DNA of 64,000 nt from Polytrichum commune (lineage: Eukaryota > Streptophyta > Polytrichopsida > Polytrichales > Polytrichaceae). A program made the translations under genes and the position numbers. The notes under the pieces are model-generated. The model did no database searches. It was not told the origin of the DNA and was given only the letters and a program-made list of their open reading frames with translations. Positions 1-12,700 of the stretch are shown piece after piece. How positions within the stretch are numbered: the first letter of the stretch is position 1; each line of letters opens with the position of its first letter. The stretch lies in the NCBI GenBank assembly GCA_950295325.1, contig OX485803.1, forward strand, positions 55,567,554 through 55,631,553. The letters run 5' to 3'.

Positions 1-70
1 TGGACACTTTCTTTTGGGCTCTCACAATTTCATGGTCACGGCTCTTGGCTCGTGTGTGAAGTGGCCCTCA
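1..70 (-). repeat. Inverted-repeat arm, left (window edge)
   Basis: The first about 65 bases are about 90% identical to the reverse complement of 5728-5793 and may extend beyond the window. A third relative, same orientation as the right arm, lies at about 41865-42060. Confidence 0.7.
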
Positions 71-106
71 ATCTTTCGTGACAACCCCTTCCATGCTTAG
101 CAGTGA

Positions 107-300
107 ACATGGAGAACCGGTTGCTAGTTACAAATGAACCAGTTGAGTTTGAGAAATAACCAGTTGAAGTACATCAGGGCTTTAGGAATATGAGCCACCG
201 TTTTAGAGAAAATATACGGAGTATACCTCACATCAATGAAGAGAAACCAAAAGATGTCAACATGTAATTGGTTGGACTTGGAAACACTACAATCTCGACC
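107..300 (+). repeat. Dispersed repeat B, copy 1
   Basis: It carries gagaaccggttgctagttac, gaaccagttgagtttgagaa and ggttggacttggaaacacta. Same-orientation copy at 13610-13790; inverted copies at 2660-2790, 31480-31690 and 34990-35250. Confidence 0.65.
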
Positions 301-359
301 GATTATGTCTAAAAATCTATGTGGACACTGCTTACAACACATAACAAACAACTCATCTA

Positions 360-712
360 AAGCAGACGTGCCTAATCTCGTTACTTTTATTAATCGACAA
401 TGTGTATGTGAGTGGTACGTAGTTAGGTGTGGATCCAACAACAGATACCAAAAAGACATATGTTTGAAAGAGATTAGACTAATACATGCTCAAAATACGT
501 TAACCATTCTAAACTTAATAGTCAACATAACGGAGGGAGGTGGATTATAAAACCATTTCATGAGCATCAAAAATTTCACTTTAATATTGAATTGGATATT
601 CATATGAGCTCTAGAAATCATGAGGAAAGTGGCGATGGCCTCAATTTGGCTTCGCTAACCATCTTATTCATTGTGTGGTTCATATCCTAGGAGAAGTGGG
701 CTAGTAAGAAAA
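360..712 (+). repeat. Dispersed repeat A, copy 1
   Basis: The best aligned pair is this with 12330-12700: aacagataccaaaaagac, ccatttcatgagc, gaggaaagtggc and ctaggagaagtgggctagt. No coding potential was recognised. This is the most frequent repeat of the window. Confidence 0.7.
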
Positions 713-2254
713 AGTCACAATTGAAGACTCATCTACCTTAGGCTTTGAACGTAGAATAATGGGTAGTGTACTTCCAAATTTTATAGATTGACATGTGGAC
801 AAACATAGGGTGGAGAGAAGAGTATTTGCGTGTAAAGGCTATAATAATATTGACATAACATAAGATACTCAGATTCTTATTATGAGAATATGTTTGGAAT
901 TTTTAGGAATACCATCAAATTACACACATTATTCTAGTGAGTGTGCTTTGCTTCAAAGCGTGCCCCAAAATACCTTGTTACCACATGTGGTTGCCAAGTT
1001 AAACATTGATGATTCCCATAGGCACCAAACAACCCCTTCCTTATAGTGTTCATTGGAATATCCACATAATTTGATCCACTTCTACATCACCAAACGACCC
1101 CTTCAACATGTTATTCACTTGAAAACTCAACAACTCATTCAGTATTTCATTACCAACGAGTCCCTCCCTCATTAGTTCATTGTATTGGGAACTTGGGATC
1201 CTAGGGACTTTTCATAAAAATATAAACAAAAAGAACTATGTTCCCTAGAGCTCGGTGTTGATTATCCCCCATCAAAATAAGGTGTGTTTACGTTATACAG
1301 GGATGCATGTAAATGGGAGTCGTTATACATGCCAAAGGGCATGCCCAATCCTACCACCACATCTTCTTATAATAGGTAGAGGGGCATTGCAAGCAAATGG
1401 TGGAGGGATCATCATTACAAAACCAATTGCTACTCTATATACAATACAATAGTTCCCATATGTGTAGGGGGATTAACATATGTGTATTAATATCAACATA
1501 ATAACTATGTTCAGATTAATACAAAATACAAAGTTTTTTGAAAAGAGCACTTTCTAGCATTAAATAGGTTTAGCTGAGGTAGAGATCTCTTTGTATTCAT
1601 ACATCAAGATAGAGCACCCTCTTAGATTTGGCTACATTGACCAGTGTGCTTAAAGATGTGGTGGGATATGGTGGTAATCAGCATGCCTCCGCTCCTTATT
1701 AAATAGCTTTGGAGGGTAATGTGGTGACAATATCAAAGATTCTCCAAGGTTGATAAAAGTTCAACGTAGAAATAGAGGACTTTTACGATACCACAAGAGT
1801 CGAGCAATATGCATACAAGTGACACATACCATTGTGGTAGATCTTGTGTGGTAACTCATTTTAATTGGATACTTAAGTATGAATGGTATATGCCAAGGCT
1901 TGTAGTTAAGAACGGGCATGAGAATGACACACTTTACGATGAGATTTGACAATAAAATATAAACACTATTCTATAGTTAACGTTGACATGATCAGAAACA
2001 TCTACATAACATCATCTAGCTAGTAGTGTGCGTTGGGTGGGGTTGGTAATAAGCCAAATTCTATTCGGAACTATATCATGCTTATTCTCTCTTACCAACA
2101 TATTCAACTTGATAAACTCGGGTGAAGCACTGTCAGTAATACTATTAGAGACGAACACATGATAACAACTGAATAATATTATGTATGTAGTCATCAAAAG
2201 GTAGAATTTCAAAAAAAATAAAAATTCATGTTGGCACCTATACCTTTTACATCT
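713..2254. other. Intergenic, no gene seen
   Basis: A/T-rich sequence with short open frames only. No domain, RNA gene or clear repeat was recognised. Confidence 0.5.
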
Positions 2255-3080
2255 TAAGTCCGATTATGAAACTTGAAACGACAATCTTTGCGATCCCAAT
2301 TGCTAATTACCGGGTGCGACAATTTCCGATCTGCCCCAAAAGGCAATAATAAATTTCGGTGGAGTTAAAACTGCACACAACACTAGGTGCTTCCGAATCG
2401 GATATAGTGTGCACTAAGATAGGGTAGTTTAGATAAGTAGCCTGGTTAGTCAGAGGTTGCTAAGTTAGATTGTGTTTTGTCAGGGGGGGCCTTGGGAATT
2501 GAGAGGTCAAAGGGGGGACAAAAGGGCTGTAGGAAGGGGACAGAGGAGGCAAAGCATGGGGTTAATTAAGATTAAAGCATAATTAATTAAGCCTGCTTAA
2601 TTTTGATTAGTTCAGCTAACTTACCTTGTCCGGGGAGACTTTAATTTGGAGCACAAATCGTCGGAATCCCAGTGGTTTCAAGTCCAACCGGTTACATGTT
2701 GACATCTTTTGGTCTTTCTTTATTACCTCGGGTATATTCTCTAGATTCCTCTATAATGATTGGTACTTTTCTTGAAGATAATTAGTGCCATATTAGCAAA
2801 CCCCATATCCGCTTTTTTTATGGGTGCTCATTCTTAGATCCACACATAACCACACTCCACTCAAACATAGGTGTCTGTTCAAGACGAGTAACATAATTAG
2901 GTCCGTTTACCTTACGTGATTGCATTGCGACTTTGATTTAAAACTTGAGATGACAATCTTCACGATTTGTAATTGTTGATTAGATGTCAACAATTCCTGA
3001 TCCGATCCAATGGTCACACTGCCTTTGGAGAGCTAGAAGTGCCACAATAGGGTCACACACCATAACTAACATACCTAAAA
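2255..3080 (+). repeat. Dispersed repeat F, two partial copies
   Basis: Blocks at about 2255-2345 and 2930-3080 share acttgaaaCgacaatctttg-type sequence and gatccgatccaatggtca with 32670-32825 and 43110-43265. Repeat B copy 3 and an A fragment lie between them. No gene seen. Confidence 0.5.
2660..2790 (-). repeat. Dispersed repeat B, copy 3
   Basis: Inverted match: tttcaagtccaaccggttac followed by atgttgacatcttttggtc. Confidence 0.6.
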
Positions 3081-4089
3081 CTTTTACCTCCATACATAAC
3101 ATTTTATTCTACGTAAAGGATCATGCATTGTATTCTATGAAAAGGATCACACAAGTTCCAACCAACAATAGACTCAAATATACATACATGCATGGTATCA
3201 ATACACGATACCATTAATGGTGTCCAAAAACCAATCCGTGTGGTTGCAAAATGGTTGAATCAATCAAATATTGATAAATGACGAGTATCACATAATGAGG
3301 GAATCTTTGTATAATAGGGAGAATATTCTTCTAATACCGTATTGTTAATCTAACTCTCTCACTCTTTCACACACAATAATCATAGTTTTTATTGCATTGA
3401 CAACCAATGATTGAGAGTTGAGAGACGAACCCCTAAAGTCGTTGGTTGCTTGAAACTTGTGTAAGTGAGAATGGGTTTAGTGGGGTTGCCCTCTCTCTCT
3501 CTCTCTATCTCTGGCTCTCTCAATTATCGGTGGAGAATAAGGATTTAAGCTTTTTTAAATCCTCCAAAACCGATTATTGAGAGAATAAATTTCCACTAAT
3601 AATTGGACATGCTTTGAGAACAATGAGGGTTACTAGTTTGTTGCACACAAGCATGAGTCTATTTTTGGTGTAATAATTATTAGATAAGTGTCAAGGGAGA
3701 GGGAGGAAATTATCGCATACGAGTGTACCTTTCATCCATCCAACATAAAAGCCCTGAAAATAGCATGCAACCCGGAGGCTACCATAGTAATTTTACCACT
3801 TCAAGCACTAATTAAACTAATTTTTTAGCAAAACCAAAAAAATTTGGAAATTTTAATTTTGAAATCTATAAATTTAAAATGGGAAAATTTTGGTTTTTCT
3901 TCTTCTTTAAGCCCGGATATCCCTAATCTACAAATAGAAGGAACATATACTTATCTTCTTACAAATAGACAAGGTGGTAAAGGTACTACGGTACTATTAT
4001 TGATCAATTTGACACAGAAATTGGTTTCAAAGACTCCAAATTGATATAGTCGATGTCGTTTTAAAACAAATCAACCACAAACCTAGAGA
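3081..4089. other. Intergenic, no gene seen
   Basis: Holds a CT microsatellite (about 3490-3508) and a relative of the GTTGGATGGATGAG element near 3690-3775. Nothing coding. Confidence 0.5.
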
Positions 4090-4330
4090 GGGGTTAAGTT
4101 TTTTTTTTTTTATGTTGGATGGATGAGTGGCATACAATACCATTAATTAGTGTAGTTTTGGTCGATTTGACACTAGAATCGGTTTTAAAGACCCCCAAAA
4201 CAATTCTAGTCCAAGTCATTTGAGATGTTTGATCGGGAACCAACCCTAATGGGGATCAAGTTTTGAGCGGTGGGTGGATGAGAAGGTACACTCGTGTGCG
4301 ATAATCTCTCTCTCTCTCTCTCATAGCTGA
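4090..4330. mobile_element. Short inverted-repeat element with GTTGGATGGATGAG end
   Basis: Starts atgttggatggatgagtggc and ends ggtggatgagaaggtacact, then a CT run. Relatives lie at about 3690-3775, 5600-5720, 12045-12300 and 14270-14510. All contain gatttgacac/ggtttcaaagaccc or its inverse and border CT or CTCC microsatellites. Confidence 0.5.
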
Positions 4331-4879
4331 CCTGTGTCCCTCCATCGAGGAGGGGGGGGGGGGGGGGAGGGTTGGGGTGAAACAAACCATACACTGGTTC
4401 CTCGGAGGCAAGGGTTTAGGCATCCAACAAGGAACGAGTGTATGGGTTGGTTTGCCCAAATCGGGGGGAGGGGATTACGGCGGGCCGTGATGAGCTGACT
4501 TCCAACGGTGGGGTGCCTCGCTCGCAAATCATTTCCTCCCCAACAAACTCATGGCAATCCACAAGCCGGGCCTTGCCTTTCCCTACTCTAGTGTAACTTA
4601 TATTAGTTACAAGGTAAGGTACTCATGTGCTTATTGCTCCTTCTCACGGTGGCCACGTGTATCATATATCGTTCCATGACAAAGCGATCTTGCTATGCCA
4701 CACAATTGTTGGTTTCACCCGGCGTAGGATAGAGGGAATCGTTGCATTCTATGCATTAGTGCCACCAACTCTATGTTGTCTTGCTCAACACCAATTGTAA
4801 ACCGTCCGTGTAGTGTCACCGACACTAAATATACCCATTCTACGCTCCATACTCGACATAATGGGAGGGAGGGCTACTA

Positions 4880-5040
4880 TACGACCATTCGATAGCACGA
4901 GAATCTTCACTTTCATAAAGAATAAGACATCCATATGTGATCCAAAAAGAACGAGGAAAGTGACGACAACCTCGATTTGGATTCCCTAACCATCTCGTAC
5001 TAATCGCGTGTTTCCTAGTAGCCGTTTAAGACCCACCCAC
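4880..5040 (+). repeat. Dispersed repeat A, copy 2 (partial)
   Basis: Shares acgagaatcttcactttcat, aacgaggaaagtgacgacaa and ctaaccatctcgtactaat. Confidence 0.6.
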
Positions 5041-5721
5041 CCATCTATCTATCTATCTTACCCTAAGACCGCCCCTTAGTGTGTGAAGGCAAGGCCGCTA
5101 CATACGAAGGGGGGAGTTATTTAATGACGAGCATGGCGGAGTGGAGTGGTGTGGTGTGGTGTCGGAGTTAGTGTGATAAGTGGAGCTAGTAGTCGGGTCG
5201 CGAGTGCCCATGATGCAAAAGTAAGGTTAAGTAACTCCCGTGCCCTTCTCTCCTTATAATTGTTCATTATCATGGGCGGGGGGGGGGGGGGGGTGACCCA
5301 CCCGCAATGAGTGGGGGACTATCTATACCATAGTAGAATTGGCTCAAGTCTTAGTTAGGTAACTTCTCCTTTGGTACACGTCATGTGTGTGGCCGCCCGC
5401 CCGCCCGCCCACTCGGAGTCGACCCTTTTGCCCAAACACCAAATCCCCAACACCACTTACAACCTTGTCATGCCTATAATATATGGTGTACTTCTTTGGC
5501 TCATGGGTGCGAGTGCTTTTGATTCTTGACCGAAAGTCGTACTACGATCGTTCTTCTCTTTGGTGTGGGTGGGCTTTATTGTCACGAATTTTGTTAGTTT
5601 GTTGTCATGGGAGAGAGGCAATGATCGAACACGAGCGTACCTCGTGTCCATCCAACCCAAAAACTTGACCCCCCGAGGGGTTTGTTTGTCGATTCATCTC
5701 AAATGACCTCTAAGTACACTT

Positions 5722-6110
5722 AGGGGCCACTTTGCACACGAGCCAAGAGTCATGACCATGGAATTGTGAGAGCCCAAAGGAAAGTGTCCAAAGGTTTTTC
5801 CAAGACATCTCCAAAATCATGCAGTGTGGTCATGGACCCTCAAGTGTAGTGTGAAGTCATTTGTGACCGGGCCCTCAACCAAATGTTGTTTCAATGAATT
5901 TCTATCCATGTGGGTCCTCACACATGATAAAATAGAATAAATCAACAGTTGTGAGCGTTTGGAGTGCCATGGTCTCCCGTTTTTGTGTCAGGCCTACCTC
6001 CAAGAGGTGGGTTTTGAGAATAGTCCAAGTGACCATGAAACATGATCCATTTGATGCCATGTAGGGAATCCATGTAGACTTTACATCCATCTTGTGCACA
6101 TTCACATACT
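5722..6110 (+). repeat. Inverted-repeat arm, right, and dispersed repeat
   Basis: 5728-5793 mirrors 1-65. The rest (ggaccctcaagtgtagtgtg and the gtgaccgggccctcaa block) matches 41865-42060. Short internal duplicates such as ccctcaagygtagtgt occur at about 5838 and 6120. Confidence 0.6.
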
Positions 6111-7359
6111 CCGTTGGTCCCTCAAGCGTAGTGTCAGGGATCCATGGTAGGATCCTCCAATAGGCTTGTATAGTAAAATCTTACAATAGATTATGTAGAG
6201 ATGATTATGATAATACTAAAATGATTTATCACTATTCATCAATTGAAGAGATATATGTATATAGCAATTCAAAAATAATATATTGGTTTTTAATCATATT
6301 TTAATGTCATAGAATTCAAATAGTCACTTAGATTTTACACATCTCCCGTGAAATTTAGATATTTTAATGTGTGTCAACGGATCTGCCCTTAGACTTGAGG
6401 TACCCAATAAAGTCTAGATTAAGAAAATATGCATAGTTTTACTTAACATTCGAGTCTCAATCACTTTGAGACGGTGGTGAAACAATGTGCAAGGAGTCTC
6501 ACAGTCTAATACAAAGTTTGAGGTATTTCTACACACATTGCTCATTTCGAAAGTGGTGGCAAAAGCCCTTGCATGCAAATGCCCATGGTTTTATAAGGAC
6601 ACTTTGTTTGGTAAAACATTTTATTTTCACACTATAGCTCATCCAAAGTGGCTCACCATAATTTTGATGACACTTTATTTAAGTATCCACACTAGAGAAA
6701 GAAAGAGTGTAGTAATCACAATTTGAGACATTGGGGCACTAGAAGCGGATGAAAACAATAATCCCTTGTTGATTCTTGGTTCATTTAACCATGTGGGAGG
6801 AAGTGTCACTTGCGGAGGAACTTGAACTCACTACAACAAGTAGGGAAAAAGGATTCCCAAGTAGGTGACTCATCACAACATTTAGATGTTAGAAATTTGA
6901 AAGACGGTTGTGTGCACACATATAAGAGAAGAATCTTTATCAAGAGAACTTCTTTACATTTGTGCTATCTTTACATTTATTCATTCACAAGTTCAAAGTT
7001 GAAACCATGTGCTAGGGGATACATCTCTTTTGTCATACAAGGATCTCTTATTTACTTCCTTTTGTTGACTTTTTTTTGAAATGAGAGCATGGATCTAGTG
7101 CTAATAAACCATGGTTGATAGGGGCCTCAAGTAATTGCACGAGGTTTTATGTACCTTGTGAAATCTATATTTGCACTAGAATTGGGTGGGTGAGTGGCCT
7201 ATATGAAAACTTACCCTTATCCATATGCTTTTCTCTTTGCACCCGCTTCTCATAAGAGACACACAAAATAAGTGTGAGATGATTACCAAATCAAAATCGT
7301 GCTTGTAACCATTTGCCTCATAATTTTCGAAGCTCATACACATGTCTTTTTCATATTCA
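6111..7359. other. Intergenic, no gene seen
   Basis: Short open frames (for example 6487-6726, 6810-7079) have no recognisable features and biased A/T composition. Confidence 0.5.
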
Positions 7360-7560
7360 AAGTGAAGATTATTGTGTTCATTAAATGGTCATATAGGTCC
7401 CCCCCCCCCCCTCCGCAATAATATTGATTGTTGAGTTTAGAATAGCTAACATAGTCTGAGCATGTAGTTTAAACTCATTTAAACACGTGTCATTTTGGTG
7501 TTTGTTCTTACATCCACACCTTGCCACACACCACTCAATATAGGTGTCCCGATTATTGCC
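7360..7560 (-). repeat. Dispersed repeat A, inverted copy
   Basis: Contains aaagtgaagattattgtgtt, attaaatggtcatataggtc and accactcaatataggtgtcc. Confidence 0.6.
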
Positions 7561-8439
7561 ATGTTGGATTTAGGCGCATCTACTTTATCAATGCCCAAGG
7601 TTATCTTTCAAGCCACTCATCTAGTGTGCTTTGAGGAATTTATCCATCTTGATCACTCAAGGGCTCAATATAAATGTGTAGAAATGTTTGATCCCTAATT
7701 GTGGATCCTTCTTATATTGTTCAAATTATTACAATCATGCCCTAAATCATATGCCATTTTTGACAAGAGATTTAACATGGCATTCTTGTCACAAGGTTAT
7801 GTGGATAAGTACTGAGGGATCACACTCTATTTTGTTGAAATAATATAAGGGGTCCTAGTCTACCCCATTCAAACCTCTTTCAACCCTAGAATACACTCTA
7901 TTTATAACATGTCATGCTTTATATTAAAATTTTCATTTTCATTTTATTAATATTAACTCACATGTAGTATTGTTTTACGAATTTTGGGATTATGCTATAA
8001 ATATGTAGAGTAGCAATCGGTATTGTAGGGGTGGAGCATCTGTGAGTAGAGTTTTAAGGCCTCTGCATGTAGTACTCCACAAGCTCCTCTTTGCTAGCTC
8101 CTCCTCTGCTAAATTGGATTAGGAAATTGGAGAAAGATGTGGTGGCAATGTTGGAGATGCCCACACAAAACCCATGATACCATGACACTCCCATATCCCA
8201 AATCTCTTGATTTAGTCTTATTTAACGTGTGAAAGAACCCATTAATTTATATGATTATGAAATAACATTCGGTTCGGAGCCTGGTTACATATGGCTTTGC
8301 ACTATTTACGAGCGGGATGGCCTTAGGGTGAGTTTTAGGGGGCCTTGCAATTTACAATCATGGCCCTTGGTCGTAGTGGGATTTCGTTACCCAACAACTA
8401 CCATCGAGGATGTGATAAGAACTTGCCCCCTCTAAGGTT
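7561..8439. other. Intergenic, no gene seen
   Basis: Unique-looking A/T-rich sequence leading into the satellite-like array. Nothing coding recognised. Confidence 0.45.
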
Positions 8440-9010
8440 CAATGCTACTTCATCTCAATTTAAGGTCACTAGACAACTTTGGGTTCTAACCCCAATTTGA
8501 TAATTAATTTGGCTAAAACTAACAGATCCTAGGCTCAACATAGTAGTCATTGTATTCACCCTACCTGGTGTTAGGTGTTGTGAATGTTCACACGCTACAT
8601 TGTAAAGTGACCTTTAGTAAGTGAGAGCTTGCAACTTTTTATGGTGTAGTATAACTCTTTTCATAGCAACAACATTATACCATTTTGACAACCTAGAGGG
8701 TTGTGTTAAAAATCTATCCCATATAGATTTGTTGCCAACTCATTCCAATTAAGGTCATTAGAGTCATTTGGCCCCAAATCAGTTGTTCATTTGGCTAAAA
8801 ATCATAATCCCTTGGGCTATACATAATAGTCATTGTATTCACCCTACCCAATGGTCGGTGTTCAGAACATTTCCATGCCATAGACGTGTAAAGTGGCTGT
8901 CCTTAGTATTTGAGAGGCTGCAAATTATATTGTGCACTAAAAATTAGTTTCGTAGCAACAACTTCTCATCATTCGACAAACTGGAGGGGTGTAGTAAAAA
9001 CCCTGGGGGG
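8440..9010 (+). repeat. Satellite-like array, part 1 (two units)
   Basis: Units at about 8440-8740 and 8740-9010 share cattgtattcaccctaccc, a gtgagag/gagaggctgcaa block, tagcaacaac and gacaa-ctggaggg. Period about 275-295 bp. Confidence 0.75.
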
Positions 9011-9029
9011 TGGACTTTTTAGGCCATGT

Positions 9030-9250
9030 ACAAACTAATGTGAGTGTAAGAAAGGGTATTATTTGAGGCATTAGTATACATAGTATTCATAAGGGAGAGG
9101 TATTATTTTTCTCCAGTGCGTACAATTAAAAGGCTATTAAGAATTTTGAAGTAAAGGTAGTTGTACAAAAGGGGGCCTTATTGTTTAGAGAAACAATTGA
9201 CAACATATATGCTAGTTTCACTTGATTCACATTTTCATCCATTATTGTAA
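9030..9250 (+). repeat. Dispersed repeat, pair with 18956-19200
   Basis: Shares aatgtgagtgtaagaaaggg-type start, tattcataagggagaggtat and ttttctccagtgcgtac with 18956-19200. Confidence 0.55.
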
Positions 9251-10489
9251 AATGGTAATAGTCAGACTCAATGACTACTCTAACCATTCTTGTTGGGCTT
9301 TGCATTTAGAATCTAGAATGTTTACATACTGGAGGGCCTTGGAGCGCTCATGGGCTCCCTTGACTTTTGGTCTTTAGATTGTGGCTAAGTTATTGTGCTC
9401 TTGTTTTGTTTGTTTGATGCAATTATTAAATTGCATGCTATGGATTCAAAAATAAAAAATCAATGACATTCTCATTGGAAAGTGAATGTCAATTTCATAT
9501 GTGATAAAGGCCCATGTAATACATGATTTATATGTGTGGTGGGGGGCATTTATCACATTAATTGAAAAGCTTAGTATTAATAAATGAATCCACTTTCTAG
9601 CTTGCCGTTAGTACGTACACCATTTTTTTTTCCCCTCTTTAAACTTCTCAAAAATAAGGAGTTTGATTTCATAATGACTCACACCCATCATTTAGGTTTC
9701 CAATGAATAGTCCAGCCCCCTAGGGGTAAAGACAAGTCCCCCATAAGCATAGAATGACACGTTTGGGAAACACAAAAAAATCGTATTGTCGAGTGTCATC
9801 TTCTCATTAAGATGACAAATGGCGTAAAGTTGTCGTATTATTGAGGGGATACAAAAACATTTGTAATATGAGCTGAGAAATACATACAACAAGTTTAAGC
9901 AATATAGATGGTATGAAATAGTAACTTATAACTCCAAAAAAACACAAATATTCTCAAGACCTCTTGAAATAGGAGTCCAAAGATCTTTGGTGTTGCCTAC
10001 CCAAGTTAGCAACTATCATCTACCTAAATTCCCTACTAACTTTTGAGAACTAATAACTTCATCAACACCAAATCATAAAGAGTTCTCTAATAAGAAACTA
10101 GACAACAAGGATGCATGACGTTTAGCATCAAGATATTGGTGATACTATATCACCCGTGCACAAGGCAACATACTAGGCAAGAGGCCACTCTGACCCTACC
10201 CATGTCCATCGTACACTAGTGACCCCAATTATCAGGAAGTTTCCAATGATAAGTGAAGTTCCCAAGTGGTTCCCAAGTGGTTCCCAAGTGAAAATGGATG
10301 TATTATTAGATGTGCATAACATAGATGAAAGGGATTCTAGCATTAACTACCTCTTTAACATGACAAAACGGAGATTCTAAATGTCGCATTAGCGAGTGTT
10401 GTGGTCATATGAAAGAGGGAGTTTTGAACGTAATATCGAGGGTGTCATATTAACGAGGTTAGAATACCATGAGTTGATTGTTAGTATTG
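9251..10489. other. Gap between the two parts of the satellite-like array
   Basis: About 1.2 kb without units of the array. It may be an insertion, since array units resume at 10490. A triple cccaagtggtt repeat lies at about 10258-10288. No gene. Confidence 0.4.
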
Positions 10490-11515
10490 CTGAAACTAGT
10501 TATTCCTCAGGGGGCCTGGGCTACACATATATAGTCGCGTCCTCGTTCCCATGCATCCGACCCATGGGGGAACGCCGTGATCGTTTCCTTGCCATAGACA
10601 TGGAAAGTGGCCGGCCTTAGTGTTTGAGAGGCTGCCCATCATTATATGGTGTACTAAACTTTGGTTTCATAGCAACAACTTTTCATCATTCGACAAGCTG
10701 GAGGGGAAGTGTAAGAACATGTCCCTCATGGGTTTGGTGTCTTTCACCCCGAGCTCATTGTTAATTTTGTTTTAAAAAAAAAATGACCCCCCCCCCCCGG
10801 ACTCCATATATAGTCACAACATTGACACGGAGAAGTGGCCTCCCTTGGTATTGGAGAGGTTGCAAGTAATATGGTGTACTAAAAATTCGGGTTCGTAGCT
10901 AGCAACAACTTTTCATCATCCAACAAGATGGTGGAGTGTGGTAAAAACATGTCCCGTTATTTGTTGTCTTTGACCCGGAGTGAACTGTTAATTTCGTTGA
11001 GTTTTTCAATCCTCAGGTCTATACATAGTCATGCCATTGTTTCCACCACCACGACTTCCTTCCCGTTGGCCAAACAAAGGGTGTGGTGTGATCATTTATC
11101 CAAGCCTAGACGTGGAAAGTGGGCGACCTTAGTATTTGAGAGGTTGCAAATAACGTGGTGTACTAAATACTAGATTTGTAACAACAACTTTTCATCACTT
11201 GAGAAGCTGGTGGAACGTGGTAAAAACATGTCCCCGATTGGTTGTCTTTGAGCTAGTAGACTTAATTGGTTAATTTCGCCGAGTGTTTACTCCGTGGGGA
11301 CTATACATAGTCATGCCATTGTTTCCACCACCACCACGACTTCCTTCCTTCCCGTTGGCCAAACAATGGGTGTGGTGTGATCATTTACCCAAGCGTAGAC
11401 ATGGAAAGTGGGCGGCCTTAGTATTTGAGAGGTGGCGAATAATACGGTGGTGTGGTACTAAGAATCGGTTTCGTAGCAACAACTTTTCATCATTTGACAA
11501 GCTGGAGGGGGGTGG
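10490..11515 (+). repeat. Satellite-like array, part 2 (four units)
   Basis: Four more units (about 10490, 10740, 10965, 11238) share tatacatagtcatgccattg, gtggaaagtgg, agtatttgagaggttgcaaa and agcaacaacttttcatcat. Units 3 and 4 are closest, at 273 bp spacing. Unit 4 carries extra CCA and TTCC repeats. Confidence 0.8.
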
Positions 11516-12060
11516 GGGCGGTGCTGCCGGTAGGTGTGAACGGGTTAAAGTGAGACAGAAGCCGGGAGAGGCTAGCTGTCGTCTGGGAAGGCAGGGCAGG
11601 GCAAGGCAAGGGCAAGGCAAGGGGGTCGGGCTGTGCCTCCCTCTCTCTTTCTCTTTCTCTCTCTTTCTTTCTCATTCTCTCTCTCTTTCTCTCTTTCTCT
11701 CTCTGCCTCTGCCTTGCCTTTCAGCACTTTCAATGCTTGCGGTAAGTAATGAGAATCTCTGTACCCGTCCGTCACCCCCAGGCCTCCTTCACCAACCCCT
11801 TCTCAATAAATCTCCTCCACCAGCTGCTGCCCCAACCAGCTAGCTTGCTACCTAGCTAGCTACATAGCCACCTAATGCATGGATGGATCGACCGTTCGAT
11901 GGGCCCAACTCCCGCTTTCCTCCCGTCCGCCATCCTCATCATCACCGTCGCCGCTCCTTCAAAAATGCCCCCTCCCCCCTCCACAACTAACTACCACTTT
12001 CTTCCTTCAATAAGGGAGGGAGGGAGGGAGGGGGGGGGGGGAGAGAGAGAATCATCGTAC
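11516..12060. other. GC-rich, repeat-poor island
   Basis: After the satellite the sequence turns GC-rich with ggcaaggcaa runs, a long CT/CTTT stretch (about 11640-11705), a possible donor (gcg|gtaagtaatg at about 11740) and cag acceptor-like sites. It looks like a plant leader or promoter but no coding exon follows. Open frames here are low-complexity. Confidence 0.4.
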
Positions 12061-12300
12061 ACAAACATGCGTCCCGTGCATCCAACATGAGAGCCTTGTA
12101 GTCTCGAGTTTACTTTTTTGTTTGTTTGTGGTTGATTTGACACCGGAGTTGGTTTCAAAGACCCCGGATTAGTCTAGCAAAGGTCGTTTGAGATGAACCG
12201 GCAGAAAATCTCTGGGGATTTGCCGAGTTTTTATGTTAGATGGATGAGGGGTACGCTCGTGTACAATAATTCTCTCTTTGTCTCTCTTTGTCTCTCTCCT
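12045..12300. mobile_element. Short inverted-repeat element, relative of 4090-4330
   Basis: Bounded by catccaacatgagagccttg and atgttagatggatgaggggt, with gagttggtttcaaagacccc inside. GA and CT runs lie at the two ends. Confidence 0.5.
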
Positions 12301-12329
12301 TCAAGAAGATGGTTGGCGACCCTGGTTCG

Positions 12330-12700
12330 GTTACTTTTATCATTAGGACACCTATACTTGAGTGGTATGAGATGTAGTGTGGTGTGGTGTGGCTCCAAAA
12401 ACAGATACCAAAAAGACGTGTGTGTAACAAAAGATTGGACTACGTGTTCAACAATGTGATAGCCATTCTAAGCTCAGTAGGTAACATGATCGGACGAACC
12501 TACGTGACCGTTTCATGAGCGCGAGAATCTTCGCTTTGGTAATGGACAAGGTGGTCGTGGGATCGCCGAACGTTACGAGGAAAGTGGCTACGGCCTCGAC
12601 TCGGATGTGGGAACCATCTTGTACTAATAGTGTGGGGGGTTTTTCCCCTCGATCCTAGGCAGAGCGGGCTAGTTTCGGGAGAAAAAGTAACCATTTAAGA
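12330..12700 (+). repeat. Dispersed repeat A, copy 3
   Basis: Near full-length match to 360-712, with extra ggttacttttatcattagga at its start. Confidence 0.7.

Noticed and set aside
11283-11843. 186-codon open frame on the plus strand
   Set aside because: It runs from a satellite unit into CT-rich low-complexity sequence; the SLSLFLS-type protein is a product of the microsatellite.
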